From: Eunapius fragilis
Lineage: Eukaryota; Porifera; Demospongiae; Spongillida; Spongillidae
Direction of reading: 5' to 3'
Length of the DNA: 64,000 nt
NCBI GenBank assembly: GCA_963681505.1
Contig: OY811972.1
Location: 13,421,898 to 13,485,897 of the forward strand
Part shown: positions 1 to 11,620 of the stretch, one piece after another
Position numbering within the stretch: position 1 is the first letter of the stretch
How the letters are laid out: each line of letters begins with the position of its first letter
Notes under the pieces: generated by a model
The model's input: the letters and a program-made list of their open reading frames with translations, nothing else
Told to the model about the DNA's origin: nothing
The model's database searches: none
Made by a program: the position numbers and the translations under genes

Positions 1-386
1 GAGACTACCATTTGTATGGCGAAGTACAGCGCCGAGTAGGTCACGTTGTAAGCGGAACACGGGACCATGGAGTAGCCGGGCACTTGGTAGTAGGTGAGGA
101 GCGTGACGTCCATCGGTATCCCGTAGCTGATCGGTCCCGCGGCGCACGTAACCGCGAGGAGGGCGTAGAGGACGGAGACGGGCTTGACGCCCGAGGCCGC
201 TGCCTGCCTGTAGAGGTTGTGTAAGACGAGGAAGGAGAGGATCAGCGAAGGGCCCACGACAGCGACGAGGTGAGCGGCGGCAAGAGCGGTGTACACCTGA
301 TCATGACCTTCGAACCCACCGACGTTTTGGTTAGACGACGAATTCGACGGATCCGCGTCGTACGCGAACGTTGTGTTGCGCTCCAT
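1..386 (-). CDS. Seven-transmembrane (GPCR-like) protein, N-terminal 128 residues, cut by window edge
   Basis: Reading from an ATG at 386 down to base 1 stays open for 128 codons with strong GC-rich codon use unlike the AT-rich DNA beyond 400. The translation has a ~30-residue hydrophilic N-terminus with NTT and NSS glycosylation sequons, a hydrophobic segment at about residues 31-57 (TM1), a second at about 69-97 (TM2), then a cysteine at residue 110 just before a third hydrophobic stretch, with an NVT sequon between. A cysteine at the top of TM3 is typical of rhodopsin-type receptors. The family cannot be named because TM3-TM7 lie outside the window. It is not closely similar to the receptor family at 13.9-38.9 kb. 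Receptor function is inference from topology; a different multi-pass membrane protein is possible. Confidence 0.6.
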   Translation of the reverse strand, partial: MERNTTFAYDADPSNSSSNQNVGGFEGHDQVYTALAAAHLVAVVGPSLILSFLVLHNLYRQAAASGVKPVSVLYALLAVTCAAGPISYGIPMDVTLLTYYQVPGYSMVPCSAYNVTYSALYFAIQMVV

Positions 387-2212
387 GCTGTTGTATAAAT
401 GATCGCGTCAGCGACTGTCAGGTGCTCCCGCAGATTTTTTGCCTACTACTGTTATAATTTTGCCCTGCGTAAAAGGAATAGAAATTAGCTGCATATTCAT
501 TTACTAAGCACACTCGATAAGATAAATTCTGCGTGCACTTTAAATAATTTTGCATCGACGCAGCACTTGTATTGATTTTTACATATCTGGTTACGGTGAA
601 CTCACCATTAATTATCATTCTATATTCGAACGACCCAGCCAATTCATGGGGTGCAATAATAGTGTCATGACACAATCATTGTCTTGTCGTGAAGAAACAT
701 AGATATTAGATATTAGAGTCTTAATCAGATTCATCGGCAGTGATTACGAATGTGTCCGCGATCATGGCGTACAAGAGAACTAGGGGGCATAATATTTAAT
801 GATTCATACACACATTCGATCAGAAACAACATTGCTTAATAGCTATTATCGCATGGTATGATCGTGTTGCTTACTTTATTTTTCACTCGATATAACGTTC
901 TAGACGCTAAAAAAACAACTCGATATAGTATATTCGCCCCTGTTGTAACTTGTACACCAAGATGGCGGGTCATTAGTTATTCATTGCCGATGAATTATAT
1001 AAAGACGCGTCGCTTAATACGACATGCACACGCCCCTTTCTGACTTCGTGTACATGCATTCTTATAACCCCACACCCCCACACCCCCCCCCCCCCCTCCA
1101 CCCCATCGATATACAAGGTACGGCTGCAAAACGTTTTATGATACGCATCATCACTCTGTGATGTTTAAATAAACAGACGAACGACGCGTTTGACTTGTAG
1201 TAAACACTGACCTCAGTTTGTATACCTTATTGATATAGTTTGCGCGCGCGCAAGGGTAAGGCTCTATATCACTGTACAACAACAACAGCAAATGTATGAG
1301 CACTCAGTTATAATAATGGAGTGCCGCCGCCAAATGGAGCCTCAGGATGCACTGACATTTTCAAGCGTTTGAATTAATCTTAATTCATGATCAATTGTTA
1401 TACGCACTGCATGGCATGGATATTTGCTTGTGGAACTAATATGTAAAACACTGCCTAAATATTTAATTTTGCGCTAGCGTTTGGCTCCTTTACGCAGAAC
1501 AGTGCCTATTCTATCATGCGAGATCATATATTCACGTACTATATGTTATGCATACAAATACATGCATGCATTTGTGTACATGAGCAAATTAACATATTAA
1601 CTCTCACACTGACAATATATTGGTGCTCTACAACGCGTGGCGGCTTTTTTCGCTTTACCTTGTTCGTGAATCGGTGTTTCAATGCTAACAGCAAGCGAAT
1701 CCCGCCCCACGTTACAAACACCCACGCTGTAAAGTACATTAAAAACAGTGCCGATCATCTATAATATAAAACCCCTCCCCCAAGGTCGCATCGGGGAGCT
1801 ATAATCCCATGCGTGAAACCAGGATGAATATTAATATTGAAATGTGTACCTGTTTACGAGTTGTTTTATGTTTGTATATACCACCTAGGTATGGAGGGCC
1901 CTATTGAACCGCACCGGTTATTGGCCCGCTTCAGTGATGAGGCATGCGTGGAGACCGCTATAACAACGCGTGCGGTACGGGGCAATTCATTAAGTGTATG
2001 TATGTATGTATGTATATACGTGCATGCAATGGAATAGCACTGTGTAGGCATTACACTCATGGATGAACTCCCATGCAGGATCCTTGATGCATGCACGAAG
2101 AATCAAAATTCATCAGCAATGCTTTGGTTCAGCTGCATAGTTACGCCCCTTTAAGTTCATCACTCATTAACATATATACTCATGCATACATACATTCAGT
2201 GCAGCGAATGTA
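387..2212. other. Non-coding stretch, no gene recognised
   Basis: AT-rich DNA without a convincing open frame. It contains a poly-C run near 1080-1097, a short CG dinucleotide run near 1240 and short GTAT repeats near 1995-2020. The upstream region of the edge receptor would lie at the left end. Confidence 0.5.
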
Positions 2213-2340
2213 TGTATGACCCGTACTATATGTATGACCCGTACTGTATGTATGACCCGTACTATATGTATGACCCGTACTATATGTATGACCCGTACTA
2301 TATGTATGACCCGTACTATATGTATGACCCGTACTATATA
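2213..2340. repeat. 18-bp minisatellite, about 7 copies
   Basis: Tandem copies of an 18-bp unit (gacccgtactatatgtat) with one base change in the second unit. Because 18 is a multiple of three, both strands look like repetitive open frames (MYDPYY on plus, STGHTY on minus); there is no sign that either is translated. Confidence 0.9.
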
Positions 2341-2465
2341 TTTTATCCGTTGCGAAGATGCATGTAGCTATGCAAAAGCGTACGTGCACATTCTCCCGCT
2401 CGATGATCATTTACGCCTCAGCGCAGAAGGGTTTTTAAGTTTTGAACCCCTAGGGAAAAAGCCTA

Positions 2466-2695
2466 GTGGTGTAAAAAAAAGGTTTACTGACTGGGAAGTG
2501 AAATAAACCTATATTAGCATGTTGACATATTTGTATAACTATGTGTGCTAATAGAGGACTGTTTCGTTTTTAATTTCCTTCCCATGCATGCAGTCAGTAA
2601 ACCTTGCTTCCTTGGTTTTTACACCACTATAGTCGACGATGGGCCTTTCATTCCTATATACTACCAACTTTCTGGTAGAGATAGTTTTTATCACT
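2466..2695. mobile_element. Degenerate member of foldback MITE family A (TTCTC..GAGAAAGTTGGTGG ends)
   Basis: A gtggtgtaaaaa block at 2466 is inverted at about 2618-2630, and a ggtttactgactggg block is partly mirrored near 2590-2600. The right terminus (ccaactttctggtagaga, about 2667) matches the terminus of the much better preserved element at 40499-40790. Non-coding. Confidence 0.5.
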
Positions 2696-3550
2696 GCATG
2701 GTTATATACAGCGATACGGCATTTTCGCGTGAATTGCATGTCCCATACATATACAATAACCAGAATTCGTTCATCCTAAACCTATAACCCGCGGCGCCAG
2801 ACGGCTTTTGTCAGGCCATCATGATCTTGAGATGCTTTCGCTCCCAGCCAATTGACATGTGTTACCCGCGCGCATCGTTATCCATCCCATCATGCACAAC
2901 ACACGGATGCTTAAAAGAAAAATACTAGCAAAATTGAAAGAATGCAGTTCAAACCTCTTACGTACCGGGCTATAAATGATCTTATCACACCCAATTGGAC
3001 GTAACATCAGTTGTTCGTTGGTGAAGTGAGGGTTCAACTAGCGCGGGATGTGATGCCGAGGTGAGATCAAAAGCCAGGTTTGTCCATGCAACTACTAATA
3101 TAATTATGAACCAAGAATTTTCATCCGTGTACTTCTGAGTACCCCAGGCATCTTAGTTGCATGGAATATATATATATATGTTTACATATACTTCACCCTA
3201 CAATTGCAAATCACAACAGAAAATGTTCACACGCGTTTCTCAATTCAATTTTGTGACAAGAACATGCTCACATTCATGATGCTGAAGGAGAACGCAACAC
3301 TCCAAACAATAGAGTGAAAACAGCGTGCATGCATGATATGGGTGCGGACGACAAATACCAGAATTTTAACCACAATCGAATCGGGCAGAATGATGCCGGA
3401 CGATATGGGATGCCAAAGCGGGATGCTCAGTTTACGTCAAGTAATGCGGTGTTGCAAAGTTTGTAGAGACGGCATACTGAAGTAGAGATCGCGCGAACAA
3501 TATATAGTGTTCTAGAATATATTCCTTGCCGAACCAGTTAATATAAACTA

Positions 3551-3787
3551 TATATGGGACAGTGTCCAGCTAAATCACCCTTATGGAACTTTTCAAAATT
3601 TAACGCTCGCATTGAAATGTATGGCTAATTATAAATTCAGTACCTAATAACTTTGTGATGGATAGTCCGATTTAGGATGCGTAAGGACCATTTGACAGAC
3701 GCTCATGGGTGTTCAAGGAAAATAAAAAATTTTGAAAACTTGAAAAACTAGCTAGAAGGGTGATTCTGCTGGACACTGTCCCATATA
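3551..3787. mobile_element. MITE with ~34-bp terminal inverted repeats (gggacagtgtcc ends)
   Basis: The sequence tatatgggacagtgtccagc at 3551 and the following aaatcaccctt are repeated inverted at 3756-3787 with two or three mismatches, and a weaker match (ttttcaaaatt) continues inward. The element is about 237 bp, has no coding capacity, and is flanked by TA-rich DNA. Size, inverted ends and lack of genes are typical of non-autonomous DNA transposons. A TA-type target duplication is possible but cannot be distinguished from the flanking AT repeats. Confidence 0.7.
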
Positions 3788-3872
3788 TTATAATATATAA
3801 ATTATAATTATATAATATAATTATAATTATAATTATAATTATAATATATATATTATAATTATATATATATCG
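3783..3872. repeat. AT-only low-complexity tract
   Basis: Alternating tata/attata runs, largely self-complementary, directly abutting the MITE on its left. Confidence 0.9.
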
Positions 3873-4110
3873 GAAGTTTCGCTAGAAGCTTCCATGCATA
3901 TTGGATTTGTTCCCAACTATGAAATCATTAAAAACACGCGACCCATTTATAATGAGACTCCTGACGATCGGATCGTTTAACTACCTGTTGTAATCGAACG
4001 AGAAGACGAAAGTGAGTAATTTCGTCGTTTGTTTTATGTCACAAATTCGCGCGGTTGTAGAGAACAAAGGGGTACTGCCCGTCCTCGTACCCAGACGCGG
4101 AATTCCTTAT
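3868..4110 (+). mobile_element. Repeat family B copy (cggaagtttcgctag end)
   Basis: Starts with cggaagtttcgctagaagc and shares blocks (aaatcattaaaaacacgcgaccc; cgttttgtttta..; gcgcggttgtagagaac; gaggac) with an inverted copy at 40960-41223 and a partial copy near 18850-19060. Non-coding dispersed repeat, probably a MITE. Confidence 0.55.
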
Positions 4111-4182
4111 CAAATAGTCGAGGTATAATTTTGTAATTGTATCGTTAAATTTGGGCCGCACTAAACGTTACTCGTATCATTA

Positions 4183-4595
4183 TAATCTATTTCCATCCTT
4201 AATTTAGAATGGAAATCCTGAATTAAGATGACTTTTCGCCGCTCATCATTTCGCATCGCATAAGATATTTTTGGCGATATTAAGCTTCTATAGGCTTTCA
4301 TCTAAACGGCACTAGCTAATTAGCCGTCATTTCCTTCTACTTTTTCTTTGACTTTGATTGTAAGCAGCATTATTACGAACGAACGTTGCAAAAAAGCCTA
4401 AACAGTGGTTTTGCTTTGGAAAAATAAAGATATAACGACTAATTAGAAGACAGCGCTGTTTAGATGAAGACCTATAGCAGCTTAATATCCCCCAAAATAT
4501 CCTATATACGATGCGAATTGAAGTTGATACGAGCGGCGTAAAGTCATCCCCAATTCAGGATTTGCATCCTAAATTAAGGATGGAAATAGATATTA
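4183..4595. mobile_element. Foldback MITE, ~413 bp with ~130-bp arms
   Basis: The left arm begins taatctatttccatcctt and continues through aattcgcatc..ttggcgatattaagc and catctaaac; the same order is found inverted from 4595 back to about 4455. No coding capacity. Confidence 0.75.
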
Positions 4596-4639
4596 AAGGT
4601 TAAGTATATGCTACAAACGGTCTAAATACAGGACTATGA

Positions 4640-4740
4640 CATTTCCCTTACTAATTACAGACTCTCTTTTTACACCACCATTGCCTTCAAATCCTATATC
4701 TCACCAACTTTCTCATAGAGAATGTTTTTAGTTACTTGTA
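4640..4740. mobile_element. Terminus of foldback MITE family A
   Basis: tttttacaccaccattgcc followed by cctatatctcaccaactttctcatagagaatgttttt matches, block by block, the right end of the element at 40499-40790. A complementary left-type terminus (ctatgagaaagtcggtgg) lies at about 6496-6515. Confidence 0.55.
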
Positions 4741-4956
4741 TACGTATTCATAGTTTTGATGAGAAAAAAGAAATCTAACGCACATTAACGGTGCATAAAT
4801 CACTTGCCAGTGAAGGGTATACGTGTATGACCATATTAATAGTAGTACATATCCTGTACTGCATGCGCTATGCACACACTGCATTGTGGATCTAAGTGTC
4901 ATACGATGCAAGAACTGTATAGCATTGCAGTGTGGAAAATCGTAATAAATAAAGTA

Positions 4957-4979
4957 CTCCCCCCCCCCCCCCCCCCCCG
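4957..4979. repeat. Poly-C run
   Basis: About 20 consecutive C; length likely uncertain in the assembly. Confidence 0.9.
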
Positions 4980-5317
4980 ACACAAACTTCTACAGATAAT
5001 AGGATGCATAATAGCTTTCGCCATCTAACTGTACATACCACAGCACACTGAAAAATGCATCTATTGGAAATCAATGACTCATTGATTTCGAAGCATATTT
5101 TGTTTTCCTGCTGCGCATGCATATCTACATCAGAATCTAATTTACTTTGTCACATGCACATCGACAGCACCTGAAGAATATGGGACATTTTATGACAAAA
5201 CCAGGCTGGTGCTTTTTTCAATAAAACCACTATAAAATAGCATCAATTCCAAACCCACATATCTTCCGAGCTAAACATCCTTCATTTTTATTGCCACCGT
5301 ATTTTATTCTATATCAA

Positions 5318-5726
5318 ATTAAAGTTCAGTAACTGTCAGGGTTTAAAAACACGTAATACCAATCAAAGAGCGTCCCTCCAGCGTCAGAATTGCAACGTAC
5401 CAGAAGGAGTCCTGTTGCTATCGGATTCTGCTAATCGTTGATTTTTACTTACATGGATATTGATGGTCAAACTCAGAGCAATATTCCCGGTCGTTCGCGC
5501 CAATCTATATTTTAAATGATACTCCTTCTAAAATATAAAATAGCGTTAAACGACGGAAAAAATTGTTCTGAATTTAAATATCAATATCTTGATTATAAAT
5601 TAAGTAAAATTCAACGATCTGCAGATTCCGATAGCAACAGGAATCCTTCGGGTACTTCGCGGTAGGAGAGACGCTCCTTCGCTCAGTTTTATGTGTTTTT
5701 AACCCTGACGGTTACCGAACTTTGGC
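5318..5726. mobile_element. Foldback MITE, ~405 bp with ~190-bp imperfect arms
   Basis: Left end aaagttcagtaactgtcagg, then cctgttgctatcggattctgc; the right end carries the inverted equivalents (gttgctatcggaatctgc, gtcagggtt, accgaactttgg in inverted order). Shared block order over nearly the whole length. Non-coding. Flanked by an imperfect direct repeat (atgacaaaaccaggct at about 5194 and 5887). Confidence 0.7.
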
Positions 5727-5879
5727 ATTGAAGGGCACATAGTGTGTAAGAATAGAATAAGCTACACAAAGATGTGGCTGATGAAGGACGTGGGTAGCTT
5801 ATACCCCTGGACTCGTAAGTATACTTGAAAAAAAAAAAATACTGTACTGCTGGAAGGTTTATGTACTAGTCAATATTAT

Positions 5880-6820
5880 TAATTTATGACAAAACCAGGC
5901 TTGATAAAACCACATCAATTTCACATGCACCCACATATCTTCCAACCACCCATTGATGCATTGGAAGTACCCAGGTTGAGTGAAGACAGCTTTAATTAGC
6001 CGAGGCCGCACAGCTGTTTTATCTTCCTGTTTCAAATCAGTTCATGCCCATCAAATAATACATTTGTTTCTCCAACTCACTAGTGGCGCCGCTGCTTTCC
6101 AGCTAAATTGCTAGCGTTTGAGGATTGACTGAACAGCATGCACAAGTGTTCATGACCAAAGGTATAGCACAATAGTGGTCAAAAGGACGTATGAAGAATT
6201 GCCCATGCATCGGCGGACATCTTGCATTTTATTTCAAATTGAATTGTTAATTGTGAAAGTGCTAAAAATGGTCTAAATTCGAAATACGTAGCTACAATCA
6301 CGCAATGTCATGGAAAAATCAAGACAAAGTTTTAATCACTACCTTAAGTAATTACAATATTCAACACAACCATTGCCATCAATATAATAATTATAAGCTG
6401 TATTTTATAAATGGGCAGTTAATAAACTCATTCATGCATGATAGCTGTGGGCAGTATATTGTATGCATTATATTTAAAAAGTTGTACTAAAAGTTTCTCT
6501 ATGAGAAAGTCGGTGGCATATAGAACTGGAAGGCAATCATTGACTTGTGCATGGTACCGGATCCTTTGGGTCGTCTGACCGTATCAGGTTATAAAATTCA
6601 TTCACTGGTGATGCATGTACGTAACGCTATTATATATGGACGCGCATCTGATTGTAGAAAAGAACAAAAAAACTGACGAGTGTCCCAGCGTCATGCAAGT
6701 AAAAGATATGATGTATATATACCAGGCAGCACATCAACATTTATCGTATTTCTAAAGTATACAGATCGAGTCATTGTTCCCTTGCTTCTCTGTCACTTAG
6801 CCTTTGTTATTCCCGGCCAG
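5880..6820. other. Non-coding stretch, repeats only
   Basis: No credible coding frame. The block at about 6200-6260 (gcccat..cggcgg.catcttgc) resembles the left end of the foldback element at 27320-27797, so it is probably another fragment of that family. Confidence 0.4.
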
Positions 6821-8158
6821 CTACACGAACGCAGCCATCACGACAGACAAAGCCCCGGCGAATGCTACATTTGAAGAACAGATTGCATGTGTATGAATTA
6901 TAGCTGACATTTCCACTACGCCACACCCCAGGCAGTATTGTATAGCTTCAACCTTACCAAAAAGGCTGATGGTGGCTACGAGAACTGATGCACTCGAGAC
7001 CAATAACGTATCCGTCATTGGGGTTGGCGCGTCCTTGGCGGTTGAATTGGCGACCTCTGTGGATAAAATCGGGACCAGAGGATGGGACGAAGGACTGGGA
7101 ACCAGATACGAGGATGATGCCGGGGAAACAGTGACACTTGGCGATTTGGTGGGACTCGATAGTAAACCTGAGGGTGTGGGGTTGCGTGGTGGATCTGCAG
7201 GAGTGCAACGATGATTATACTTCAATAAATTGGAAATATAAGGTACAACTGTACCCGCTAATTCCTTAATAATAGGTGTTTTCATCGTAGCGTAGAACGT
7301 TTTGAAATCCGCAACAACGGCGTAACTGCATGAACATTTATTTTTGCGTGGTTATACATATCCCCAATGCGGATAATTACTGCATTGATATATATTATAG
7401 CGAAACTCACTAAAACGCGAAGTCTCCAGTTCCTCTTGGAGGTGCGGTCCACGATAGTTGCACGTTGTTCTTTAGAGCGTTGCTCGTGTGCGTTATAGCA
7501 CTCTGTAAAATGCGTCATGTCACACATGCAGTACACCAACCATCCTATCCACCCTCTTCCCTCATGCATGAGCCCATTCCCATTCCATATTCCTAAATAT
7601 AGAAAAAAACATTTTTCAGATGCCATAATGGTGTGGCTGGCCGGTCGGGTGTCATTAATGCGCATGCGCGCAGACCCTCACCTCGCGTGGTGTACAAGCG
7701 CTCAGCTTCGTCAGTGCGTTGATAACATTGAAACTACCAACTGGTAGCGTCCCGTTTTTCCTTGCTTGGATTAGAATCCCCTTGTACTGCTTGGTTCCTA
7801 TAAGCGTGACTAAACGTATGCATGCATGCATGCATATGTGAAAGGAGAGAGAAAGAATGTAAATGTCATAATGAAAGTAGTTTCCGCGCATTTTGATATA
7901 AGGACAAGCTGAAATATGTTTATATCATTAATTTCACTCACAGTTGTATGTTCTTCCTGGGTGGTATCCGCCCTCCGACTTTATTTGAGAAAGATTGAAC
8001 GCGTACATTATGCGGTCGATACTTTGAGACCTGTGCCGGCCATGGGTCGGCTGTATTTTGTCGCACGCTCCAGATGGCGCGCCGTCGGAGCGGGAATGAG
8101 CACCACCCAACAGCGAGAGTATGAAGTAGACCGCTGGTATAACATTCACGAGGTTCAT
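6821..8158 (-). CDS. Reeler-domain protein with probable GPI-anchor signal (5 exons)
   Basis: Five exons on the minus strand join in frame with GT-AG introns: 7942-8158, 7682-7809, 7411-7502, 6958-7325 and 6821-6864, giving 282 residues. Exon 1 encodes a signal peptide then the Reeler opening (DGAPSGAC, ending GGYHPGRTYN). Exon 2 carries QYKGILIQAR and the SAC cysteine. Exon 3 reads SAITHTSNALKNNVQLSWTAP, the usual Reeler THS/WTAP block, and exon 4 ends the domain with YYAVV..FYATMKTP. A Ser/Thr/Pro-rich linker follows. Removal of the last 93-bp intron joins two hydrophobic halves into a ~30-residue hydrophobic C-terminus with no cytoplasmic tail, typical of a GPI-attachment signal. Single Reeler domains occur in reelin, spondins and secreted insect defence proteins; the role here is unknown. 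Exon-intron structure matches the paralogue at 43820-44969, which supports the model. Single-pass membrane anchoring is the alternative. Confidence 0.8.
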
Positions 8159-8159
8159 T

Positions 8160-9740
8160 TCGGCAATTGCTACTTGAATGAGAAAATGAAAAATTTGCCA
8201 CGCTATTTAAGTTACCTTCTAATCACGTGTGATACAGTTATGTTGAGTCGAGGTATCACGTGTTCGGCAGAGGTTTGTTTTCTGCAACCCTGTTGAACTT
8301 TGCAAGCAGAAAAGATGATATATACATAACAGCAACCCAAGTAGATGTTGAAATGTATTTTTTATCACAAGAATGTGCCATACTTGCAGGGTTTCAAAAG
8401 AAAGCCTATCATTTTTGTATGCAAATTTCTTAACTCCTTTTATACGTATCTGAAAGTATAGTAAAGATTTGCGTCAATGTAAATGCATACTTGCAAGTAT
8501 AATTCTAATACATTTATAAACTTCATTGGCCTGCATGTACTACTATAGTTACAATGCAGGGTAAGAATAGAACAAGCGATGCAGCTGGCCATTAATTAGT
8601 ATTTTCTGCTGTTCAACTATTCTCTGCCGAACTCGTCAATATCATGTTTGCAATCATTCACAGAAAGTGTAGTCTACTGGGAAGAAAGAATCCCTGCCTC
8701 CTTGAGAACTTTGCTCTTGGTGGGAGCGGCGTACGCCTACTCCTTGTTTTACAATACAGGCATCCCAGACGAACTGATTCTTTTGCGTGGATGCTCCCTT
8801 ATTGGTATACACCTAGGTAAATACCATTTTTCTAATCTTTTCAAATCTTCAGGCAAAACAGGTTTCCTGGTGTCGTGCATGCATGCTTTAACCTGTCAGA
8901 GTGCACAGAAAGGTGCATGCCAAAATGGAAGCTGCTGTGACCAGAATTATCCCCTGCAGACATTTTGGCTAAATGGCAAACCAGGAGTAATTGATTTAAC
9001 AGTGAGTACGTGACCTCAAAGTCACACCATGTAAGACAGGCAATACCACTGAAAGCAGAGTTAATTTCTCCGGTGATGCCGCGTAGTTCTGCGATCGCGA
9101 GCTACATGCGCAACTTAAAGGATCAATCTGTCTCCATTTAATCGAGGCAAGAAGCGCGTGCCATTAAGACTTTCTCCCTCTCCCAAGCCCCCCCCCCGCA
9201 ATGAAGGTATTTTAAGTTGAGTGTGCTTATTATCTCCAAGGCTGCCTCAATTAATCGCCGGTATAGCAACTGTGCGCTACATCAAGGAAAGCCACACATT
9301 TTACTGAGATTTAGCTACACTACCGTCCGCTACTTGGTTCCCTCCTACGAGGTTTGGCTACCATTCCCTACATGGTACCCTTCCAATGAGGCTTGCACTA
9401 TGTGGTATCAAGCTTGGCTGAGGCTTGGTTATTGCACACGCCCATATAATCGGTCATCTTTGTATTGAATTCTAAACGACTTTAGAAAACACTAATATAA
9501 AATGAGACTGATTGGAATTTTATTTGCACTAAGCAATGTTAATGATCAAGACAAATTTTTGAATATTCAACACCGCAGTTATCTTCATAACTACATATAG
9601 ACATTGCCATGCCGTGGTCCACGGTTGTGTGTGGCTGGAAACTACGGTTATAAATTAAAACATAACGCTACCACTGGTGTTTGCCACCCGATGTTTTGTG
9701 GACACTATTCGTTTTAAATGATGATGTCATGCCTTTAGCA
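8160..9740. other. Non-coding stretch upstream of the Reeler gene
   Basis: An open frame around 8650-9010 starts without an ATG and has no recognised motif. A poly-C run sits near 9188. Upstream regulatory sequence of the Reeler gene should lie just above 8158, but no box was recognised. Confidence 0.4.
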
Positions 9741-9745
9741 ACGAC

Positions 9746-9990
9746 CATGACTATCTGTGGTGGCCCAAGATGGATGCTGATATTGAGCAGGTAGTAAGGG
9801 CTTGTGATACATGTCAATCAACCCGTTCATTGCCTGCGGTAGCCCCGTTGCATCCCTGGGAATGGCCGCCGCAACCGCGGTCTGCAGACTTTGCTGGACC
9901 ATTCCAAGGGCACATGTTTTTGATAGTGGTTGATGCTTGTACTAAGTGGTTAGAAGTCCACACATTTAATGAAGTTAATCACATCATTTG
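9746..9990 (+). pseudogene. Ty3/Gypsy integrase fragment
   Basis: The frame reads through YLWWPKMDADI, then a CDTCQ half of the HHCC zinc motif, then the start of the integrase core: SADFAGPFQGHMFLIVVD..TKWLEV, including the first catalytic Asp and the VDA(Y/C)TKW signature. It stops at TGA (9989) before the second Asp and Glu. The histidine half of the zinc motif is lost upstream. A short relic of a retrotransposon. Confidence 0.8.
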
Positions 9991-10640
9991 AAACCTTAGA
10001 CCGCCTTTCAAGGGACCGCTGTTTCCCGCCGCATGCATGGGACCGCCTTTCAAGGGACAGCTGTTTCCCGGGGCATACATGGGGATCGCCGGACGCAGAG
10101 CCTTTCTGAAAGGAACCGCTGTTAATTCCCGCCACATGATGGGACCACGCCTTCCTCACCGCCTTTCAAGGGACCGCTGTTTCCCGCCGCATGCATGCAT
10201 GGGACCGCCGAACACCCGCAGTACCGCTTCGTTTTAATTTCCCGCCGCAAGCAAGGCCGGGACCGCCGAACGCAGGGCCTTAACTTTCAAGGGACCACTG
10301 TTCCCGCCGCATGCCGTCCCCGCAGCCTATCAAGGCCGCTGCTCCCCCGGTTTCAAGGGATGGTTGTTCCCGCCGCCTGCATGGGATGTCCCCGCCGTTC
10401 GCAGGGACCGCCGCTCCCGCTGCTTTAAGGGATTATTGTGTACACGCCGCGGCGTGCCCACCCTGTGCAGGAGACCGCTGTGACCCGATTGCAAGGTACC
10501 ATTATCGCCGTTGGCTGGCAGGGAGCCGCTATCCCCAAGGGATCGCTGCTTCGCGCTGGTGAATATACCCATTGGCCGATGCTTGTCTGGCCACGTGGGT
10601 TTGCGATGGCGGTCATCGCGATTGATATCCAAGTACCTAT
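9991..10640. repeat. Degenerate GC-rich tandem repeat
   Basis: Variants of tttcaagggaccgctgttcccgccgcatgcatgggaccgcc recur roughly every 35-45 bp (for example near 10005, 10047, 10160, 10285, 10350). The units are too diverged for a fixed period. It abuts the integrase relic and may be part of the same element. Confidence 0.6.
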
Positions 10641-10970
10641 AGTTTAAGTTTAGGCAGCTAGTATGTAGAGTTGTATCAATTGCCATTAGCATTACAAGCA
10701 TTATAAGCCACGGCTCAATTCTGTCTGCAGTGAACTGAATAAAGCCTTTGTTTATTATTATTTTTTTGCAAGTTGTGCCTTTCGTAAACAGGGTGGGGGT
10801 GGCCGACCGCTATCGTTTAAGTTTAGGCAGTATGTGTAGAGTAGTATCACATTGCCTTAATATAAACAGGGCGGGGGTGGCCGACCGCTACCGTTTAAGT
10901 TTAGGCAGTATGTGTGGAGTATAGTATCAGCATTACTAGCAATATAAGCCACGGCTCAATTCTGCCCTCT
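10640..10970 (+). repeat. Repeated block, possible retroelement 3' region
   Basis: gtttaagtttaggcag is found at about 10643, 10815 and 10894, followed each time by a variant of tatgtgtagagtagtatca, and cataagccacggctcaattctg occurs at about 10700 and 10943. A polyadenylation-type aataaa is at about 10738. This could be a duplicated LTR-like tail of the Gypsy relic, but no defined LTR ends were found. Confidence 0.4.
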
Positions 10971-11265
10971 TCCATACATGTCGCACTTCAACGTTGGGAC
11001 ACCCCTCTCTCAGGCCCTAATTTAATATTAAAGTTAGCGGGACAAAATATTTTAATATTAAAGTTAGCGGGCCCTATATTGATATTAAAGTTAGCGGGAC
11101 AAAAAAACTGTCCCTTATTTAATATTAAAGTTAGCGGGACAAAAAAATATGGCCTGGTAGTGATGGACAAGGTCTTTGTGCGCATGCGCTAGCCATTCCG
11201 CAACAGAATCGTGTACTGTTGTAATTTGGTTAGTGAACCTTTCCGTATACTAGTCTGATCGAGTG

Positions 11266-11451
11266 ATGGCGTATTCAGCAGAGTTTCGTGATGCGGTAGC
11301 TTATTCTCTAAGGTGTGTTCACCTGGAAAGCCTAATACTCAAGGCCAAGCAGGAGGAAGCACTTTTTCATCTGTACAAATGTCGGGATGTGTTCGCTTGG
11401 TTTCCTACTGGGTACGGGAAGTCAATTTACTACCAACACCCCCACACATAA
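11266..11451 (+). pseudogene. RecQ-like ATP-dependent helicase N-terminus (Q motif and Walker A)
   Basis: From the ATG at 11266 the frame gives SLILKAKQEEALFHLYKCRDVFAWFPTGYGKS, containing the (L)K..Q..A Q-motif-like segment and the motif I P-loop FPTGYGKS, as in RecQ-family helicases. The frame ends at 11451 where the QLLP-type sequence should follow; related hydrophobic sequence continues in another frame to about 11618, so the gene is broken. It lies just inside the left terminal inverted repeat. Confidence 0.7.
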
Positions 11452-11620
11452 CTCTGTTGCGCTCCTTCAAGAGAATGGCCACTGCTGTGCACAAGCCTGG
11501 ATACTGTGCACCCCCTTTCTTGTGCTTGTTCTTGCTAGCTGAGCGTCGCGTCATTGCACTGTTATTCATAATGCTGAAAAGAGTTGGCGCCTTGCTGCTT
11601 ATCTCGGAAATAGCCTGAGT

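Noticed and set aside
2180-2410. MYDPYY / STGHTY repeat proteins
   Set aside because: Minisatellite artefact, open on both strands, no start context or flanking exon.
8648-9013. 121-codon frame with a GKPGVIDLTV segment resembling retroelement endonuclease
   Set aside because: Starts at TTG, and only a few residues resemble the family; no knuckle or following motifs.
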